Of a stretch of 64,000 nucleotides of DNA, positions 44,805 through 55,300 are shown piece after piece. Source of the DNA: Streptomyces sp. NRRL F-5122 (lineage in GTDB: Bacteria; Actinomycetota; Actinomycetes; Streptomycetales; Streptomycetaceae); contig NZ_LMWH01000048.1 in NCBI RefSeq assembly GCF_001507435.1, positions 124,001 to 188,000 on the forward strand, read 5' to 3'. A program made the translations under genes and the position numbers. Under the pieces are notes generated by a model that saw only the letters and a list, made by a program, of their open reading frames with translations, searched no databases and was not told where the DNA came from. Numbering within the stretch: position 1 is the first letter of the stretch; the number at the start of each line of letters is the position of its first letter.

Positions 44805-45791
44805 GTGGGGATCGAGAGCGACCAGCTGGTCTTCGACTATCTGAGCCGGGTCGGGGACCTGGCCCAGCAGCGTCAGCTGCCGTCGGTCGCACGTATGCGG
44901 CTCGTCTCCGAGCTGCGCAACGAGATCGACCGCCGGCGGGCGAAGTCCCCGGTGGACAGCCCGGCCGCGGTCCGCCGCATCCTCGACCGCCTCGGTACAC
45001 CCGACGAGGTGGTCGCCGCCGCGTCGGGGGGCCCCGCGGACGCCGGCTCCGAGAGCCGTCCGGCCGCCGTCCCCGTGCAGCGGGCGAGCGACTTCGAGGA
45101 GCGCCCCAAGGGTCTGCGGCGGGTGGTGCCACGCCCCCGCCCCGCCGAGCCCCGTCCCGAGGACTCCTCCGGCAATGCCGCGTCCCCGCCCCACCTGGCC
45201 GGCGCGCACGAACTCGGTGACAGCGCCACCCGGCCCGACTGGTGGCGGGTGGAGGGCGGGGCCGGCGCCGGGTTCGGGCTCGGCGACAGCGTGCCCGGGT
45301 TCGTCGGCGGCGTGGAGATCCCCGAGCTGCTGAAACCGCCGCCGGGCACCCCGCCGAAGCCGGAGGCCCCGAAGGACCCCGGGCCCGTGGCGGAGGCCGC
45401 TCCCGCCGCCGAGGAGGCGACGGTCGCCCCGCCCCGCCGGCTGTTCCGGCCGACCGGGCGACGCAATCCTCTGCTGCTTCTGGCCGCCGTGCTCCTGATC
45501 GCAGGTGCCGTGCTCGGCAACTGGATCGCCCTCGGCCTCGGCTGGCTCATCGCCTGGGCGTCCCGCAGGCTGAGCCCCGCCGAGTCCAAGTGGGCGGTCA
45601 TGGGCATGCCCGGCCTGGCGGCGGTCGCCGGCATCGTCTGGCTGTGGGGCCGCACGAGCGGCCGCTGGGGCGAACCCGTCGCTGCGGGCCATATGAACGA
45701 CGCGGTCGCCCAGACCTGGCCCTGGGTGGCCAGGGGTGCGGCCGTCGCCTCCGCCCTGTACCTGTTCTGGCGGGCGCAGCGAGCCCGGTGA
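44805..45791 (+). CDS. HAAS-like membrane protein
   Basis: 328 residues from GTG 44805, with GGAGGGG upstream. The N-terminal DYLSRVGDLAQQRQLPSVARMRLVSELRNEIDRRR...RRILDRLGTPDEVVAAAS resembles the HAAS/DUF1700 signalling module. A proline-rich linker follows, then three or four membrane helices near the C-terminus (LLLLAAVLLIAGAVLGNWIALGLGWLI; GLAAVAGIVWLWG; AVASALYLFW). Function unknown. Confidence 0.75.
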   Translation: MGIESDQLVFDYLSRVGDLAQQRQLPSVARMRLVSELRNEIDRRRAKSPVDSPAAVRRILDRLGTPDEVVAAASGGPADAGSESRPAAVPVQRASDFEERPKGLRRVVPRPRPAEPRPEDSSGNAASPPHLAGAHELGDSATRPDWWRVEGGAGAGFGLGDSVPGFVGGVEIPELLKPPPGTPPKPEAPKDPGPVAEAAPAAEEATVAPPRRLFRPTGRRNPLLLLAAVLLIAGAVLGNWIALGLGWLIAWASRRLSPAESKWAVMGMPGLAAVAGIVWLWGRTSGRWGEPVAAGHMNDAVAQTWPWVARGAAVASALYLFWRAQRAR

Positions 45792-45865
45792 GCGAACCGG
45801 CGGTGCCGCGCGGCCCAGGGTGGCCCCCTGTCTCCCGGCCGACGCCGCCTGGGACAATCGCCCAT

Positions 45866-46501
45866 ATGACCTCTCGCGCCCTGACCGTCGGCTTCGACCT
45901 CGACATGACGCTGATCGACTCCCGGCCCGGTATCCGCGCCTGTTACCAGGCGCTCTCCGCGCGCACCGGGACGTACATCGACGCCGATCTGGCCATCACC
46001 CGGCTCGGTCCGCCGCTGGAGGACGAACTGGTCAACTGGTTCCCCGCGGAACGCATCGCCGCCACCGCCGACCTCTACCGCGGGATGTACCCCGATGTCG
46101 CGATCGCCGCGACGCCCGCCATGGCCGGGGCCCGCTCGGCGATCGAGGCCGTGCGGGCGGCCGGCGGGCGCGCGATCGTGGTGACCGCCAAGTACGAGCC
46201 CAACGCCAAGCTGCACCTGGAGCACCTGGGCATCGAGCCCGACGCGGTCATCGGCGACCTGTGGGCGGAGGGCAAGTCTCAGGCGCTGATCGAACACGGC
46301 GCCGCCGTCTACGTCGGCGACCACATCGGGGACGTCCGGGGTGCCCGCGGCGCCGACGCGTTCTCCGTCGCCGTGGCGACCGGCCCCTGCACCGCCGACG
46401 AACTGCGGGCGGCGGGCGCCGACGTGGTCCTCACCGATCTCACCGAGTTCCCCGCCTGGCTGAGCTCCTACTCCGGTGCGGGCGACGGTCTGCCGAGGTA
46501 G
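45866..46501 (+). CDS. HAD-superfamily phosphatase
   Basis: 211 residues from ATG 45866. Motif I is VGFDLDMTLIDSRPG (nucleophile D), motif II VVTAKYEPNAK, motif III-IV GKSQALIEHGAAVYVGDHIGDVRGAR. The layout (cap domain between motifs I and II) is that of phosphoglycolate-phosphatase-like enzymes. Substrate unknown. GACAAT ends 7 nt before the ATG. Confidence 0.88.
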   Translation: MTSRALTVGFDLDMTLIDSRPGIRACYQALSARTGTYIDADLAITRLGPPLEDELVNWFPAERIAATADLYRGMYPDVAIAATPAMAGARSAIEAVRAAGGRAIVVTAKYEPNAKLHLEHLGIEPDAVIGDLWAEGKSQALIEHGAAVYVGDHIGDVRGARGADAFSVAVATGPCTADELRAAGADVVLTDLTEFPAWLSSYSGAGDGLPR

Positions 46502-46504
46502 GTC

Positions 46505-46756
46505 CTAGGACCGGATCTCGCGCGCCCGCCTACGGCCCGCCGCGATCGACCGGAACACTCCCGCCCCGGCCATCAGGAAGCCCACGGCCATGAGCATGCT
46601 CATGCCGAACATGTACGTCGGGAAAGGTTTCGTCCCGAGCAGCAGCGGGGCGACGGTGACCAGTGTGGCCACAGCGCCGACGAAGAAGACGATGGCACCG
46701 GCACGGATCAGCCCGTCCCCGGCAGCGGCGGAATTCGCTTGGGTTTTGTCACGCAC
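46505..46756 (-). CDS. Small two-helix membrane protein
   Basis: 83 residues from GTG 46756. Two hydrophobic helices (IRAGAIVFFVGAVATLVTVAPLLLG and FGMSMLMAVGFLMAGAGVF) and a basic C-terminus (RSIAAGRRRAREIRS). It is a conserved actinobacterial small membrane protein; function unknown. TACCCT ends 6 nt before the GTG. Confidence 0.75.
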   Translation of the reverse strand: MRDKTQANSAAAGDGLIRAGAIVFFVGAVATLVTVAPLLLGTKPFPTYMFGMSMLMAVGFLMAGAGVFRSIAAGRRRAREIRS

Positions 46757-46931
46757 CGGACCAGGGTAGTTCCCAGCGCGAGGAACAACTCGGCGACGTC
46801 TTGTCACCGGCCCCCGGACCATTAGCCTTGGTCCCGGCGGGTCCACACGGCCCGCTGTAGTGCTATCCAGAGCAGTTTCCCGAAACACTTTGCAGACGCA
46901 GTTTCCGACGAGTACGAGGACGAGGACAGAC

Positions 46932-47315
46932 GTGCCTACCGGCAAGGTCAAGTGGTTCAACAGCGAGAAGGGCTTCGGCTTTCTCTCCCGCGACGACGGC
47001 GGCGACGTCTTCGTCCATTCCTCGGTACTTCCCGCCGGAGTCGATTCCCTGAAGCCGGGACAGCGCGTGGAGTTCGGTGTCGTCGCGGGCCAGCGCGGCG
47101 ACCAGGCGCTGTCGGTCAGCCTCCTGGAGCCGGCTCCGTCGGTCGCCGCCGCGCAGCGCAAGAAGCCGGACGAACTGGCCTCCATCGTCCAGGACCTGAC
47201 GACCCTCCTGGAGAACATCACACCGATGCTCGAGAAGGGTCGCTACCCCGAGAAGGCCTCCGGAAAGAAGATCGCGGGTCTGCTGCGCGCGGTCGCCGAC
47301 CAACTGGACGTCTGA
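46932..47315 (+). CDS. Cold-shock-domain protein with C-terminal extension
   Basis: 127 residues from GTG 46932, with GAGGA upstream. The N-terminal 65 residues are a complete cold-shock domain ([30 protein letters not shown]). The extra 60-residue helical tail ([54 protein letters not shown]) is a feature of a distinct actinobacterial subgroup. It lies before the futalosine genes but on the other strand. Confidence 0.9.
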   Translation: MPTGKVKWFNSEKGFGFLSRDDGGDVFVHSSVLPAGVDSLKPGQRVEFGVVAGQRGDQALSVSLLEPAPSVAAAQRKKPDELASIVQDLTTLLENITPMLEKGRYPEKASGKKIAGLLRAVADQLDV

Positions 47316-47321
47316 CCCCGG

Positions 47322-48176
47322 TCAGGGGAAGACGAGCGCGTCCGGGCCGAGGGGCGGTACGAGCCCCTCGGCCGCCGCACGTGTGAGCAGTCCGCGGACC
47401 GCCGCGTAACCGTCCTCGCCCAGGTCGGCCGTGAACTCGTTGACGTACAGGCCGATGTGCTGGTCCGCCACCGCGGGGTCCATCTCCTGCGCGTGTTCCA
47501 TGACATACGCGCGCGACGCCTCGGGGTCGTCCCAGGCCGTGCGCACGGACGTACGGGCGGAGTCGGCGAGCAGCTTCAGCGTGTCCGCACCCAGCGAGCG
47601 CTTGGCGATGATCGCGCCCAGCGGGATGGGCAGGCCGGTGGTGTCCTCCCAGTGCTCGCCCATGTCGGCGAGCTTGTGCAGCCCGTAGTTCTGGAACGTG
47701 AACCGCGCCTCGTGGATGACGAGTCCCGCGTCGACCTTGCCGTCCCGCACCGCCGGCATGATCTCGTGGAACGGCATGACCACGATCTCTCCGACCCCGC
47801 CGGGCACGGTGTCCGCGGCCCAGAGCCGGAAGAGCAGATACGCCGTCGACTTCTCGCTCGGCACGGCGACCGTCCGTCCGGTGAGGTCGGTTCCCGTCTC
47901 GCGGGTCAGCACCAGCGGGCCGCAGCCGCGCCCCAGCGCGCCCCCGCACGGCAGCAGGGCGTACTCGTCGAGGACGTACGGCAGGACGGCGTACGACACC
48001 TTCAGGACGTCGAACTCGCCGCGCTCGGCCATGCCGTTGGTGATGTCGATGTCGGCGAAGGTGACGTCCAGACCGGGGGCACCCGGTACCCGGCCGTGCG
48101 CCCAGGCGTCGAAGACGAAGGTGTCGTTGGGGCAGGGCGAGTAGGCGATCCGGACGGGCTCATGGGTTGCGGTCAT
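47322..48176 (-). CDS. mqnD: 1,4-dihydroxy-6-naphthoate synthase (futalosine pathway)
   Basis: 284 residues from ATG 48176. The start RIAYSPCPNDTFVFDAWAHGRV and the segment VPSEKSTAYLLFRLW, PFHEIMPAVRDGKVDAGLVIHEARFTFQNYGL are MqnD features. It turns cyclic dehypoxanthinyl futalosine into 1,4-dihydroxy-6-naphthoate for menaquinone. Its start overlaps the 3' end of mqnB by 17 bp, indicating coupling. In S. coelicolor the same pair is SCO4326/SCO4327. Confidence 0.94.
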   Translation of the reverse strand: MTATHEPVRIAYSPCPNDTFVFDAWAHGRVPGAPGLDVTFADIDITNGMAERGEFDVLKVSYAVLPYVLDEYALLPCGGALGRGCGPLVLTRETGTDLTGRTVAVPSEKSTAYLLFRLWAADTVPGGVGEIVVMPFHEIMPAVRDGKVDAGLVIHEARFTFQNYGLHKLADMGEHWEDTTGLPIPLGAIIAKRSLGADTLKLLADSARTSVRTAWDDPEASRAYVMEHAQEMDPAVADQHIGLYVNEFTADLGEDGYAAVRGLLTRAAAEGLVPPLGPDALVFP

Positions 48177-48912
48177 GCTGATTCCAACTCTCCAATACGG
48201 GCGCGAGCTTCCCGAAACCCTCGGTGAGGGCCGTGAGGGCGTCGCCGATGCGCCAGGCGGCGCGGTCGCGCGGGCCGACGGGATTGGAGACGGCGCGGAT
48301 CTCCACGACGGGCGTGCCGTGCGCGGCGGCCGCCTCGGCGACGCCGAACCCCTCCATCGCCTCGGCGAGCGCATGCGGGTGACGGGCGCGCAGCTCCGTG
48401 GCGCGCGCGGCGCTCCCGGTCACGGTCGAGACCGTGAGCACGCCACCCGTGAGCGCACCGGTGGCGGCGGCGAGGTCTCGTACGAGTGATTCCGGTGGCC
48501 GGTGACCCGAGGTGCCGAAGCCGAGCTCGGTGACGGGCAGGAATCCGTCCGGGGTCTCGGCGCCGAGATCGGCGGCGACGATGTCGTCGGCGACGACGAG
48601 CGAGCCGACGGGCGCGTGTGGCGCGAAACCGCCTGCGACACCCGCGCAGACCACGAGGTCGTAGGGGGCGCCCCGCAGGGCGGCGGCGGTGAGCGCGGAG
48701 GCGGTGCAGGAGGCGGCGAGCGCGGGACCCACACCGGCCGCGACGAGGTCCAGGGTGCCGGTGCGGTGCAGGGTCACCCCGGGGAGCGGGACCTCCACGG
48801 CCGGTCCGGCGAACGCACCGGCCACCGCGTCCCGTTCGGCCGGGACCGCGGTGGCGATCAGAACGTGTGCGCGGGACGTGATCAGGAGGCCTTCTCGAGC
48901 TTGAAGGACCAC
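48160..48912 (-). CDS. mqnB: Futalosine hydrolase
   Basis: About 250 residues. The conserved part begins VLIATAVPAERDAVAGAF and continues with VVCAGVAGGFAPHAPVGSLVVADDIVAADLGAETPDGF and the nucleosidase segment AEAMEGFGVAEAAAAHGTPVVEIRAVSNPVGPRDR. It splits futalosine (hypoxanthine release) in the MqnB branch. No ATG, GTG or TTG lies between the upstream lipoprotein stop and the first conserved residue; the nearest is GTG 48912, which overlaps the lipoprotein gene by 31 bp. The start is therefore uncertain. Confidence 0.85.
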   Translation of the reverse strand: MVLQAREGLLITSRAHVLIATAVPAERDAVAGAFAGPAVEVPLPGVTLHRTGTLDLVAAGVGPALAASCTASALTAAALRGAPYDLVVCAGVAGGFAPHAPVGSLVVADDIVAADLGAETPDGFLPVTELGFGTSGHRPPESLVRDLAAATGALTGGVLTVSTVTGSAARATELRARHPHALAEAMEGFGVAEAAAAHGTPVVEIRAVSNPVGPRDRAAWRIGDALTALTEGFGKLAPVLESWNQHDRNP

Positions 48913-49349
48913 AGACCCGTCACCTTGCTCTCGCCCTCCTTGATGGAGACGAGGGTGGAGTTGCCGCTCGCGCCGTACTGCGCGTTGAAGAACACGCTGC
49001 CCGGGATCGTGCGGTAGGTCTTCTTGCTGGACTCGGTCAGCGGCTGACCGTTCATCAGGATCGTCCAGCCCTGGTCCGCGATGCTCGGGTCGACACCGAA
49101 GCGGACCGTGTCGTCGGTGTCGACCTTGATCGACTTGATGTCCTTGGACTTCTGGTCGAGGCACGGCGCCGCCTGCGCGGTGGTGATCTCCTTGCCGTCG
49201 TTGTAGCAGTCGGTCTCGGTGCTCACCGAGTCCGTACCGACCGTGACGGTGGCCAGCGGCGTCGGCTTGCTACAGGCGGACAGCAGGAGGAGTCCGGCGG
49301 AGACGGCGCCGAGGGCGGCTACGGCGCGGCGGGAACGCAGTGCGGTCAT
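48882..49349 (-). CDS. DUF2771-type lipoprotein
   Basis: 155 residues. Signal peptide with lipobox LLSAC at 22-26 (AVAALGAVSAGLLLLSAC), then an exported domain with two further cysteines (DCYNDGK, PCLDQ) and repeats of charged strands. The arrangement and its neighbour mqnB match the DUF2771 lipoprotein of Streptomyces. Function unknown. TAGCCT ends 6 nt before the ATG. Confidence 0.8.
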   Translation of the reverse strand: MTALRSRRAVAALGAVSAGLLLLSACSKPTPLATVTVGTDSVSTETDCYNDGKEITTAQAAPCLDQKSKDIKSIKVDTDDTVRFGVDPSIADQGWTILMNGQPLTESSKKTYRTIPGSVFFNAQYGASGNSTLVSIKEGESKVTGLWSFKLEKAS

Positions 49350-49443
49350 GGCCGAAGGCTATCGGGCACGTCCGGCCCACTCCCCACGTGGGGTGTGCGA
49401 CGTGCCGCGCACTCGTGCGATCAGGTGCCGCACGCCCCGCCGG

Positions 49444-50871
49444 TCAGGCCACCCGCGGTTTCGCGGCGCCGCCGCGGCGGGCCGAGGCGAGCAGGCCCCT
49501 GACGGTCGCCAGCCAGCCCAGGGCGACGATCACGGCGCCCACCACGAGCCCGAGCACCCCGTTCAGCGGCAGCGCGATGCCGATCGCCCCGCCCAGCACC
49601 CAGGCGACCTGCAGCAGGGTCTCGGAGCGCGCGAACGCGGAGGTGCGGACCAGCTCCGGCACGTCCCGCTGGATCAGCGCGTCCAGCGACAGTTTGGCCA
49701 GTGCCTGGGCGAACCCGGCGACGGCCGCGAGGGACGCGACCAGGAACGCGCCGAAGAAGATCGCCGCGGTGATCGCCGCGCCCAGCGCCATCGCGACGAC
49801 CGTCACGATGATCACTTCGGGAGCGCGGGATTTCAGCCAGGCGCCGACGGCCGTGCCCAGTGCGTTCCCCGCGCCCGCCGCGACGCCGACGATGCCCAGG
49901 GACACCGCCGCGCTCTCACCCGCGAGTGGGTGCTCGCGCAGCAGGAAGGCCAGGAAGAAGATCAGGAACCCGGACAGGCAGCGCAGGGCGGCATTGGCCC
50001 CCAGGGCGTGGGTGACGGCGGGGCCGACCGTGCGCAGCCCCGGACGGCGCCCGGTGCTGCTGCGATGCGGGCCGCGCAGATGCTCGGCGTCGGCGGCGAG
50101 CAGCGCGACGTCCTCGCCCTTGGCGGAGTCGACCTTCGGCGGCAGCGAGAACGACAGGAACGTGCCGGCGATGAAGATCACAAAGGCGCCGTACAGCGGC
50201 CAGCCCGGACCTATGGTCTGCAGCCCGGCGCCGATCGGCGCCGCCACGCCGGTGGCGAGGAGGCCGCTGAGGGTGACCCGGGAGTTGGCCTTCACCAGGG
50301 AGAAACGGGGCGGCAGCAGCCGGGGCACCACCGCGCTGCGGACGACTCCGTAGGCCTTGGACGCGACGAGCACGCCGAGCGCGGCCGGATACAACTCGAT
50401 TCCGCCGGCCGCGACCGCCCCCGAGATGATCAGCGCGAGCAGGGCGCGGGCGAGCATCGCGGCCGCCATCGCAGCCCTGCGCCCGTGCGGGAGCCGGTCC
50501 AGGAGCGGGCCGATCACCGGGGCCAGGAGCGTGAACGGGGCCATGGTGATGGCGAGGTAGAGCGCGACGCGTCCCCGGGCCTCGTCGGTCGGCACGGAGA
50601 AGAAGACGGTGGAGGCCAGGGCGACGGTGATCATCACGTCGCCCGCGCCGTTCACGGCATGCAGCTCGATCAGCTTGCCGAGCCCGGACTCGCCCGCGCC
50701 GTGCGCATGGGTGGCCTTGCGGATGCCGCGGGCGGCGCCGGTCACGGGCAGGTGGAGGGCACGGCCGACCGCGCGGACGGACCCGCCGAACCGGCCCGAA
50801 CCGCCACTTCGCTCACGTCCCTTGACCCCGTTGACCCCGGCGGTTCCCTGGGACGACCTCGCGGCTGCCAC
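49444..50871 (-). CDS. MFS transporter
   Basis: 475 residues from GTG 50871. About 12 membrane helices; early part LIELHAVNGAGDVMITVALASTVFFSVP, then LDRLPHGRRAAMAAAML (motif A-like). The first 60 residues are cytosolic and basic. Substrate unknown; no regulator is adjacent. CACTAT lies 6 nt before the GTG. Confidence 0.8.
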   Translation of the reverse strand: MAAARSSQGTAGVNGVKGRERSGGSGRFGGSVRAVGRALHLPVTGAARGIRKATHAHGAGESGLGKLIELHAVNGAGDVMITVALASTVFFSVPTDEARGRVALYLAITMAPFTLLAPVIGPLLDRLPHGRRAAMAAAMLARALLALIISGAVAAGGIELYPAALGVLVASKAYGVVRSAVVPRLLPPRFSLVKANSRVTLSGLLATGVAAPIGAGLQTIGPGWPLYGAFVIFIAGTFLSFSLPPKVDSAKGEDVALLAADAEHLRGPHRSSTGRRPGLRTVGPAVTHALGANAALRCLSGFLIFFLAFLLREHPLAGESAAVSLGIVGVAAGAGNALGTAVGAWLKSRAPEVIIVTVVAMALGAAITAAIFFGAFLVASLAAVAGFAQALAKLSLDALIQRDVPELVRTSAFARSETLLQVAWVLGGAIGIALPLNGVLGLVVGAVIVALGWLATVRGLLASARRGGAAKPRVA

Positions 50872-51322
50872 CCCGTCATAGTGCCCCGAGAACGGCGGGG
50901 GTAGTGCGGTTACCGCGCGTATGTGACCGAGTGGCGTCCCGCGGGGGTGCGGGCGGCCCGGGGGAGGACCGGGTGGGGCGGCGCGCGCGGGCCTGACGGT
51001 CCGGGACACGGAACAGGCTCGCTGTGTTCGGGGGCCGGAAGCCGCCGCTGCGGGGCCTTCGGCCGGTGTGCGGAGTGCCGCGCTCCGGGAATGCCCAGCG
51101 ACTCGGTGTGGGCGCAGCGGCCGGGAGAAGGTAGCGTGCGTAGCGCGCCGTGGCGATCGTTCTCGGCCGCGCGCCTCTCATCCATCCCGCAGAATGGGTG
51201 GTGTAGGTGTGCCCGAGCGCGATCGGGCGCGGACGTCGACGCGGCCCGCTGGTCCGCTCCGTCCGCACCCGCAGCCGAGGATGGGCGCACCCGTGAGACG
51301 GCGTAGGAGAGAAGCGATACCC
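50872..51322. other. 451-bp intergenic region, no gene seen
   Basis: Between the divergent MFS and DUF3027 genes. The part 51131-51322 keeps an open frame into DUF3027 without good codon bias, so a longer N-terminus cannot be excluded. A TAGCGT-like sequence near 51131 may be a -10. Nothing else is recognised. Confidence 0.5.
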
Positions 51323-52249
51323 GTGAGCGCAGCGACAACGCGAAGCCGCACCCCCGACCGCCTGTGCGCCGAGGCGGTCGACCTCGCCCGCGCCGCCGCC
51401 GAGGAGACGGCCGCGCCCGGCGTGGTCGGCGAGCATGTCGGGACGGTGTCCGAGGGCGACCGTGTTGTCACGCACTTCTTCGAGTGCAAGGAGCTCGGGT
51501 ACCGGGGCTGGCGCTGGGCGGTGACGGTGGCCCGGGCCTCGCGCGCCAAGGTGGTCACACTCGACGAGACCGTCCTGCTGCCCGGCCCCGACGCGCTGCT
51601 CGCCCCGGAGTGGGTGCCGTGGAGCGAGCGGCTGCGCCCGGGTGACCTCGGCCCCGGCGATCTGCTGCCGACGGATGCCGAGGACCTGCGCCTGGAGCCC
51701 GGGTTCTGCGGCGAGGAGGAGCCGCCGCCCAACGCCGCGGTGTCCGGGGAGATGGCGGAGCTGGTCGAGGCGGAGGACGCGGAGGTCACCGGCGGAGCCC
51801 CGGCGAACCTGCCGATCGCGCCGACGCGTGGATCGATCGCGGCCGTGGCGGAGGAACTGGGCATGGGCCGGGCCCGGGTGCTGTCCCGCTACGGACTGCA
51901 CACGGCGGCCGATCGCTGGGAGGACGCCTTCGGGCCGAAGACCCCCATGGCCCAGGCGGCGCCCGCGACCTGCGTCAGCTGCGCCTTCCTGGTGCCGGTG
52001 GGCGGTTCGCTCGGGCAGGCCTTCGGCGTGTGCGCCAACGAGTTCTCCCCGGCGGACGGCCGCATGGTCTCCCTGTCCTACGGCTGCGGAGCGCACTCGG
52101 AGGCGGCGGTCATGCCCAAGACGCCGCGGCCCGCCCCTCCGGTGGTCGACGAGACCAGGGTGGAGCCGTTCCCGCTGCGGCCGTCCCCCGACTCGGGCTC
52201 TGTGCCGGCGGTGTCGGACGAGTCCGCGGCGGAGCTGGGTCACTCCTGA
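51323..52249 (+). CDS. DUF3027-domain protein
   Basis: 308 residues from GTG 51323. Domain parts are LCAEAVDLARAAAEETAAPGVVGEHVG, THFFECKELGYRGWRWAVTVARAS, PEWVPWSERLRPGDLGPGDLLPT, and the cysteine-containing CVSCAFLVPVGGSLGQAFGVCANEFSPADGRMVSLSYGCGAHSE, which could bind a metal. DUF3027 is restricted to actinobacteria; function unknown. It precedes the sacsin-like ATPase gene by 121 bp on the same strand. Confidence 0.88.
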   Translation: MSAATTRSRTPDRLCAEAVDLARAAAEETAAPGVVGEHVGTVSEGDRVVTHFFECKELGYRGWRWAVTVARASRAKVVTLDETVLLPGPDALLAPEWVPWSERLRPGDLGPGDLLPTDAEDLRLEPGFCGEEEPPPNAAVSGEMAELVEAEDAEVTGGAPANLPIAPTRGSIAAVAEELGMGRARVLSRYGLHTAADRWEDAFGPKTPMAQAAPATCVSCAFLVPVGGSLGQAFGVCANEFSPADGRMVSLSYGCGAHSEAAVMPKTPRPAPPVVDETRVEPFPLRPSPDSGSVPAVSDESAAELGHS

Positions 52250-52370
52250 CGCGGTGCCCCGGGAGGGTCCGGGGCGGCGGCCACCTCGGCCGACGGCGGC
52301 ATTCCGCGGTCCGCGGCACCCACGGCGCACGGTACCTTCGTCCCGCACGCGCTGAGAGGGAGAGTGAACC

Positions 52371-55300
52371 GTGAGCAAGTTCGTGCAGCCGGCGGCCGAG
52401 GGCGCGGACCCCTTTGGGACGGCGCGCCTGCGGCGCGGTGTGCTGGACGCCTGGGCCACCAGCCCCGCCCGGTTCCGGGAGGACGCCAACGCCGAGGAGG
52501 ACCTGGTACTCGGCGGCTACCGCGACCGTCTGGTCGTCGAGCTCGCGCAGAACGCCGCCGACGCGGCGGCGCGGGCCGGTGTCCCGGGCCGGTTCCGCCT
52601 CACCCTCCGCGACGGGGTGCTCGTCGCGGCCAATACCGGCGCGCCCCTGGACGCCGCCGGTGCCGAGTCGCTGTCCACGCTGCGGGCCTCCGCCAAGCGC
52701 GACGGTGACGAGTCCACCGTCGGCCGCTTCGGCGTCGGCTTCGCGGCCGTCCTCGCCGTCAGCGACGAGCCCGCGGTCGTCGGCCGGCACGGCGGTGTCC
52801 GCTGGTCCCTGGCCGAGGCCCGGGCACTGGCCGAGGAGGCCGCCGGGCAGAGCCTGCGCCTCGGCGACGAGATCCGCCGCCGTGACGGCCATGTGCCGCT
52901 GCTCAGGCTGCCGTTCGCCGCCGAGGGCACGGCTCCCGACCCCTACGACACCGTCGTCATCCTGCCGCTGCGCGACGCGGCCGCCGCCGACCTCGCCGAA
53001 CGCCTCCTCCAGGGCGTCGACGACGCGCTCCTGCTCGCCCTGCCCGGACTCGAGGAGGTCGTCGTCGAGATCGACGGCGCCGGGCCGCGCACCCTGCGTC
53101 GGCGCATCGACGGAGCCGACACGGTCGTCGAGGACTCCCGCGGGGGCGCCACCCGCTGGCGCACCGTCTCCCGGCAAGGCCCCCTCACCGCGGACCTCCT
53201 CGCCGACCGCCCGGTCGAGGAGCGGCTGCGCCCCCACTGGTCGGTCACCTGGGCCGTCCCGGTGAACGCCGACGGCACCCCCGCCGAGCCACGCACCGCA
53301 CCGGTGGTGCACGCGCCCACCCCCAGCGACGAGGCGCTCGGCGTGCCCGCCCTGCTCATCGCCTCGTTCCCGCTGGACACCACCCGGCGCCATGCCGCGG
53401 CCGGTGCGCTGACCGCGTACCTGGTGGAGCGCGCGGCCGACGCGTACGCCGAACTTCTCGCCGCCTGGCGCCCGGTGACGCCCGGAGTCATCGACCTGAT
53501 CCCAGGTCCGCTGGGCAAGGGGGAGCTGGACGGCGCGCTGCGCCAGGCCGTCCTCGAGCGGCTGCCGCGCACCGCGTTCCTGCCGCCCGCCAACGACGGG
53601 GGCGACGACTCCGAACTGCCCGAGGCGCTGCGTCCGCGGGACGCCGAGATCGTGGAGGGTGCCGGTGCGGCCACCGTCCGGGTGCTCGCCGAGGTCCTGC
53701 CGAGTCTGTTGCCTGCGGGTCTGGAACGCCGCGTCGAACTGCGCACGTTGGGTGTGGCCCGGGTGCCGCTGACGGAGGCCGTCGACCGGCTCGCGGGGCT
53801 CGAGAAGGAGCCCGACTGGTGGTGGCGGCTGTACGACAGCCTGGCCGGAGTCGACCCTGACCGGCTCTCCGGGCTGCCCGTCCCGCTGGCCGACGGACGC
53901 ACCACCATCGGGCCCCGGCAGATCCTGCTGCCCGGCGGGGACGGGCCGCCGGTGGCCCCCGACGTACTCGCCCGGCTCGGTCTGAAGGTCGCCCACCCGG
54001 ACGCGGCCCACCCCCTTCTGGAGAAGCTGGGCTCCCTTCCGGCGACCCCGCGCGCCGTGCTCACCACCCCGCAGGTCAGGGCCGCCGTCGCCGCCTCCCT
54101 CGACGACGAGGGCTCGGGCTGGGACCAGGAGGGCCTGGAGGCCGAGGAACTGGCCGACAGCGTGCTCGCCCTGGTCCGCGAAGCCGGGCTCGAACCCGGT
54201 GACGAACCCTGGCTCGGCGCTCTGGCGCTGCCCGACGAGGACGGCGAGCTCGCTCCCGCCGGTGAACTCGTGCTGCCCGGAAGCCCGTTCGCCGAAGTCA
54301 TGGGCGCGGGCGAACTCGCTTTCGTGGACGCCGAAATGACCGAACGCTGGGGCGAACAGCCGCTGGCAGCCTGCGGGGTGCTCGCGAACTTCACCCTGGT
54401 CCGGGCCACCGACGTGGTGCTTGACCCGGACGAACTGGAGCCCCGCGACTCGGAGTTCGCCGAGCCCGACGACGTCGGGCTGCTCGACGCCGTCGACGTC
54501 TGGTGCGAGGACGTCCTCGACCGGCTGCCCGACACACCGGTACCCCCGGTCGCGACCGAGGTCGTCGCCGTGCGCGATCTCGACCTCGTCGACGACGACC
54601 GCTGGCCGCAGGCCCTGGCCCTGCTCTCGCAGCCCCCGCTGCGGGACGCGCTCACCCAGCCCGTGCGGATCCTGCTGCCGGACGGCACCCACGAGATCGT
54701 GCGGCCGTACACCGCCTGGTGGCTGCGCGGTCACCCGGTGCTCGGCGGGCGGCGCCCCGCGGGTCTGCGGGCCGCGGGCGGCGACCCGTTGCTGCGCGGC
54801 CTGTACGACGAGGCCGACGCGACCGGCTTCGAGGACGAGCAGGTGCTGCGCGCACTCGGCGTACGGACCTCCGTGTCCGCCCTGCTCGACGAACCCGGCG
54901 GTGCCGCGGAGCTGCTCGACCGGCTCGCCGACCCCGACCGGCATGTCTCGGCAGCCCAACTGCACGCCCTGTACGGCGCCTTGGCAGGCCTGGACCCGGA
55001 GCAGGTGACCCTGCCGGACGACCTGCGCGCGGTCGTCGACGGCCGGGTGACCGTCGTGGACGCCGCCGAGGCGGTGGTGGTCGACTCGCCGGATCTGCTG
55101 CCGTTCACCGAGGGCGTCCCGCTGCTGCCCGTGCGCCCGGAGCGGGCCGCCGATCTCGCCGAGCTGTTCCAGGTGGGGCGGCTGAGCCAGTCGGTGACGG
55201 GCGAGGTCACCTCGGAGGGCGTCGAGCACGACGTGCCGGAGTCCGTACGGGTGCTGCTCGGGTCCGCGACCCCCGCCTCGTACGTCGAGCACGAGGAACT

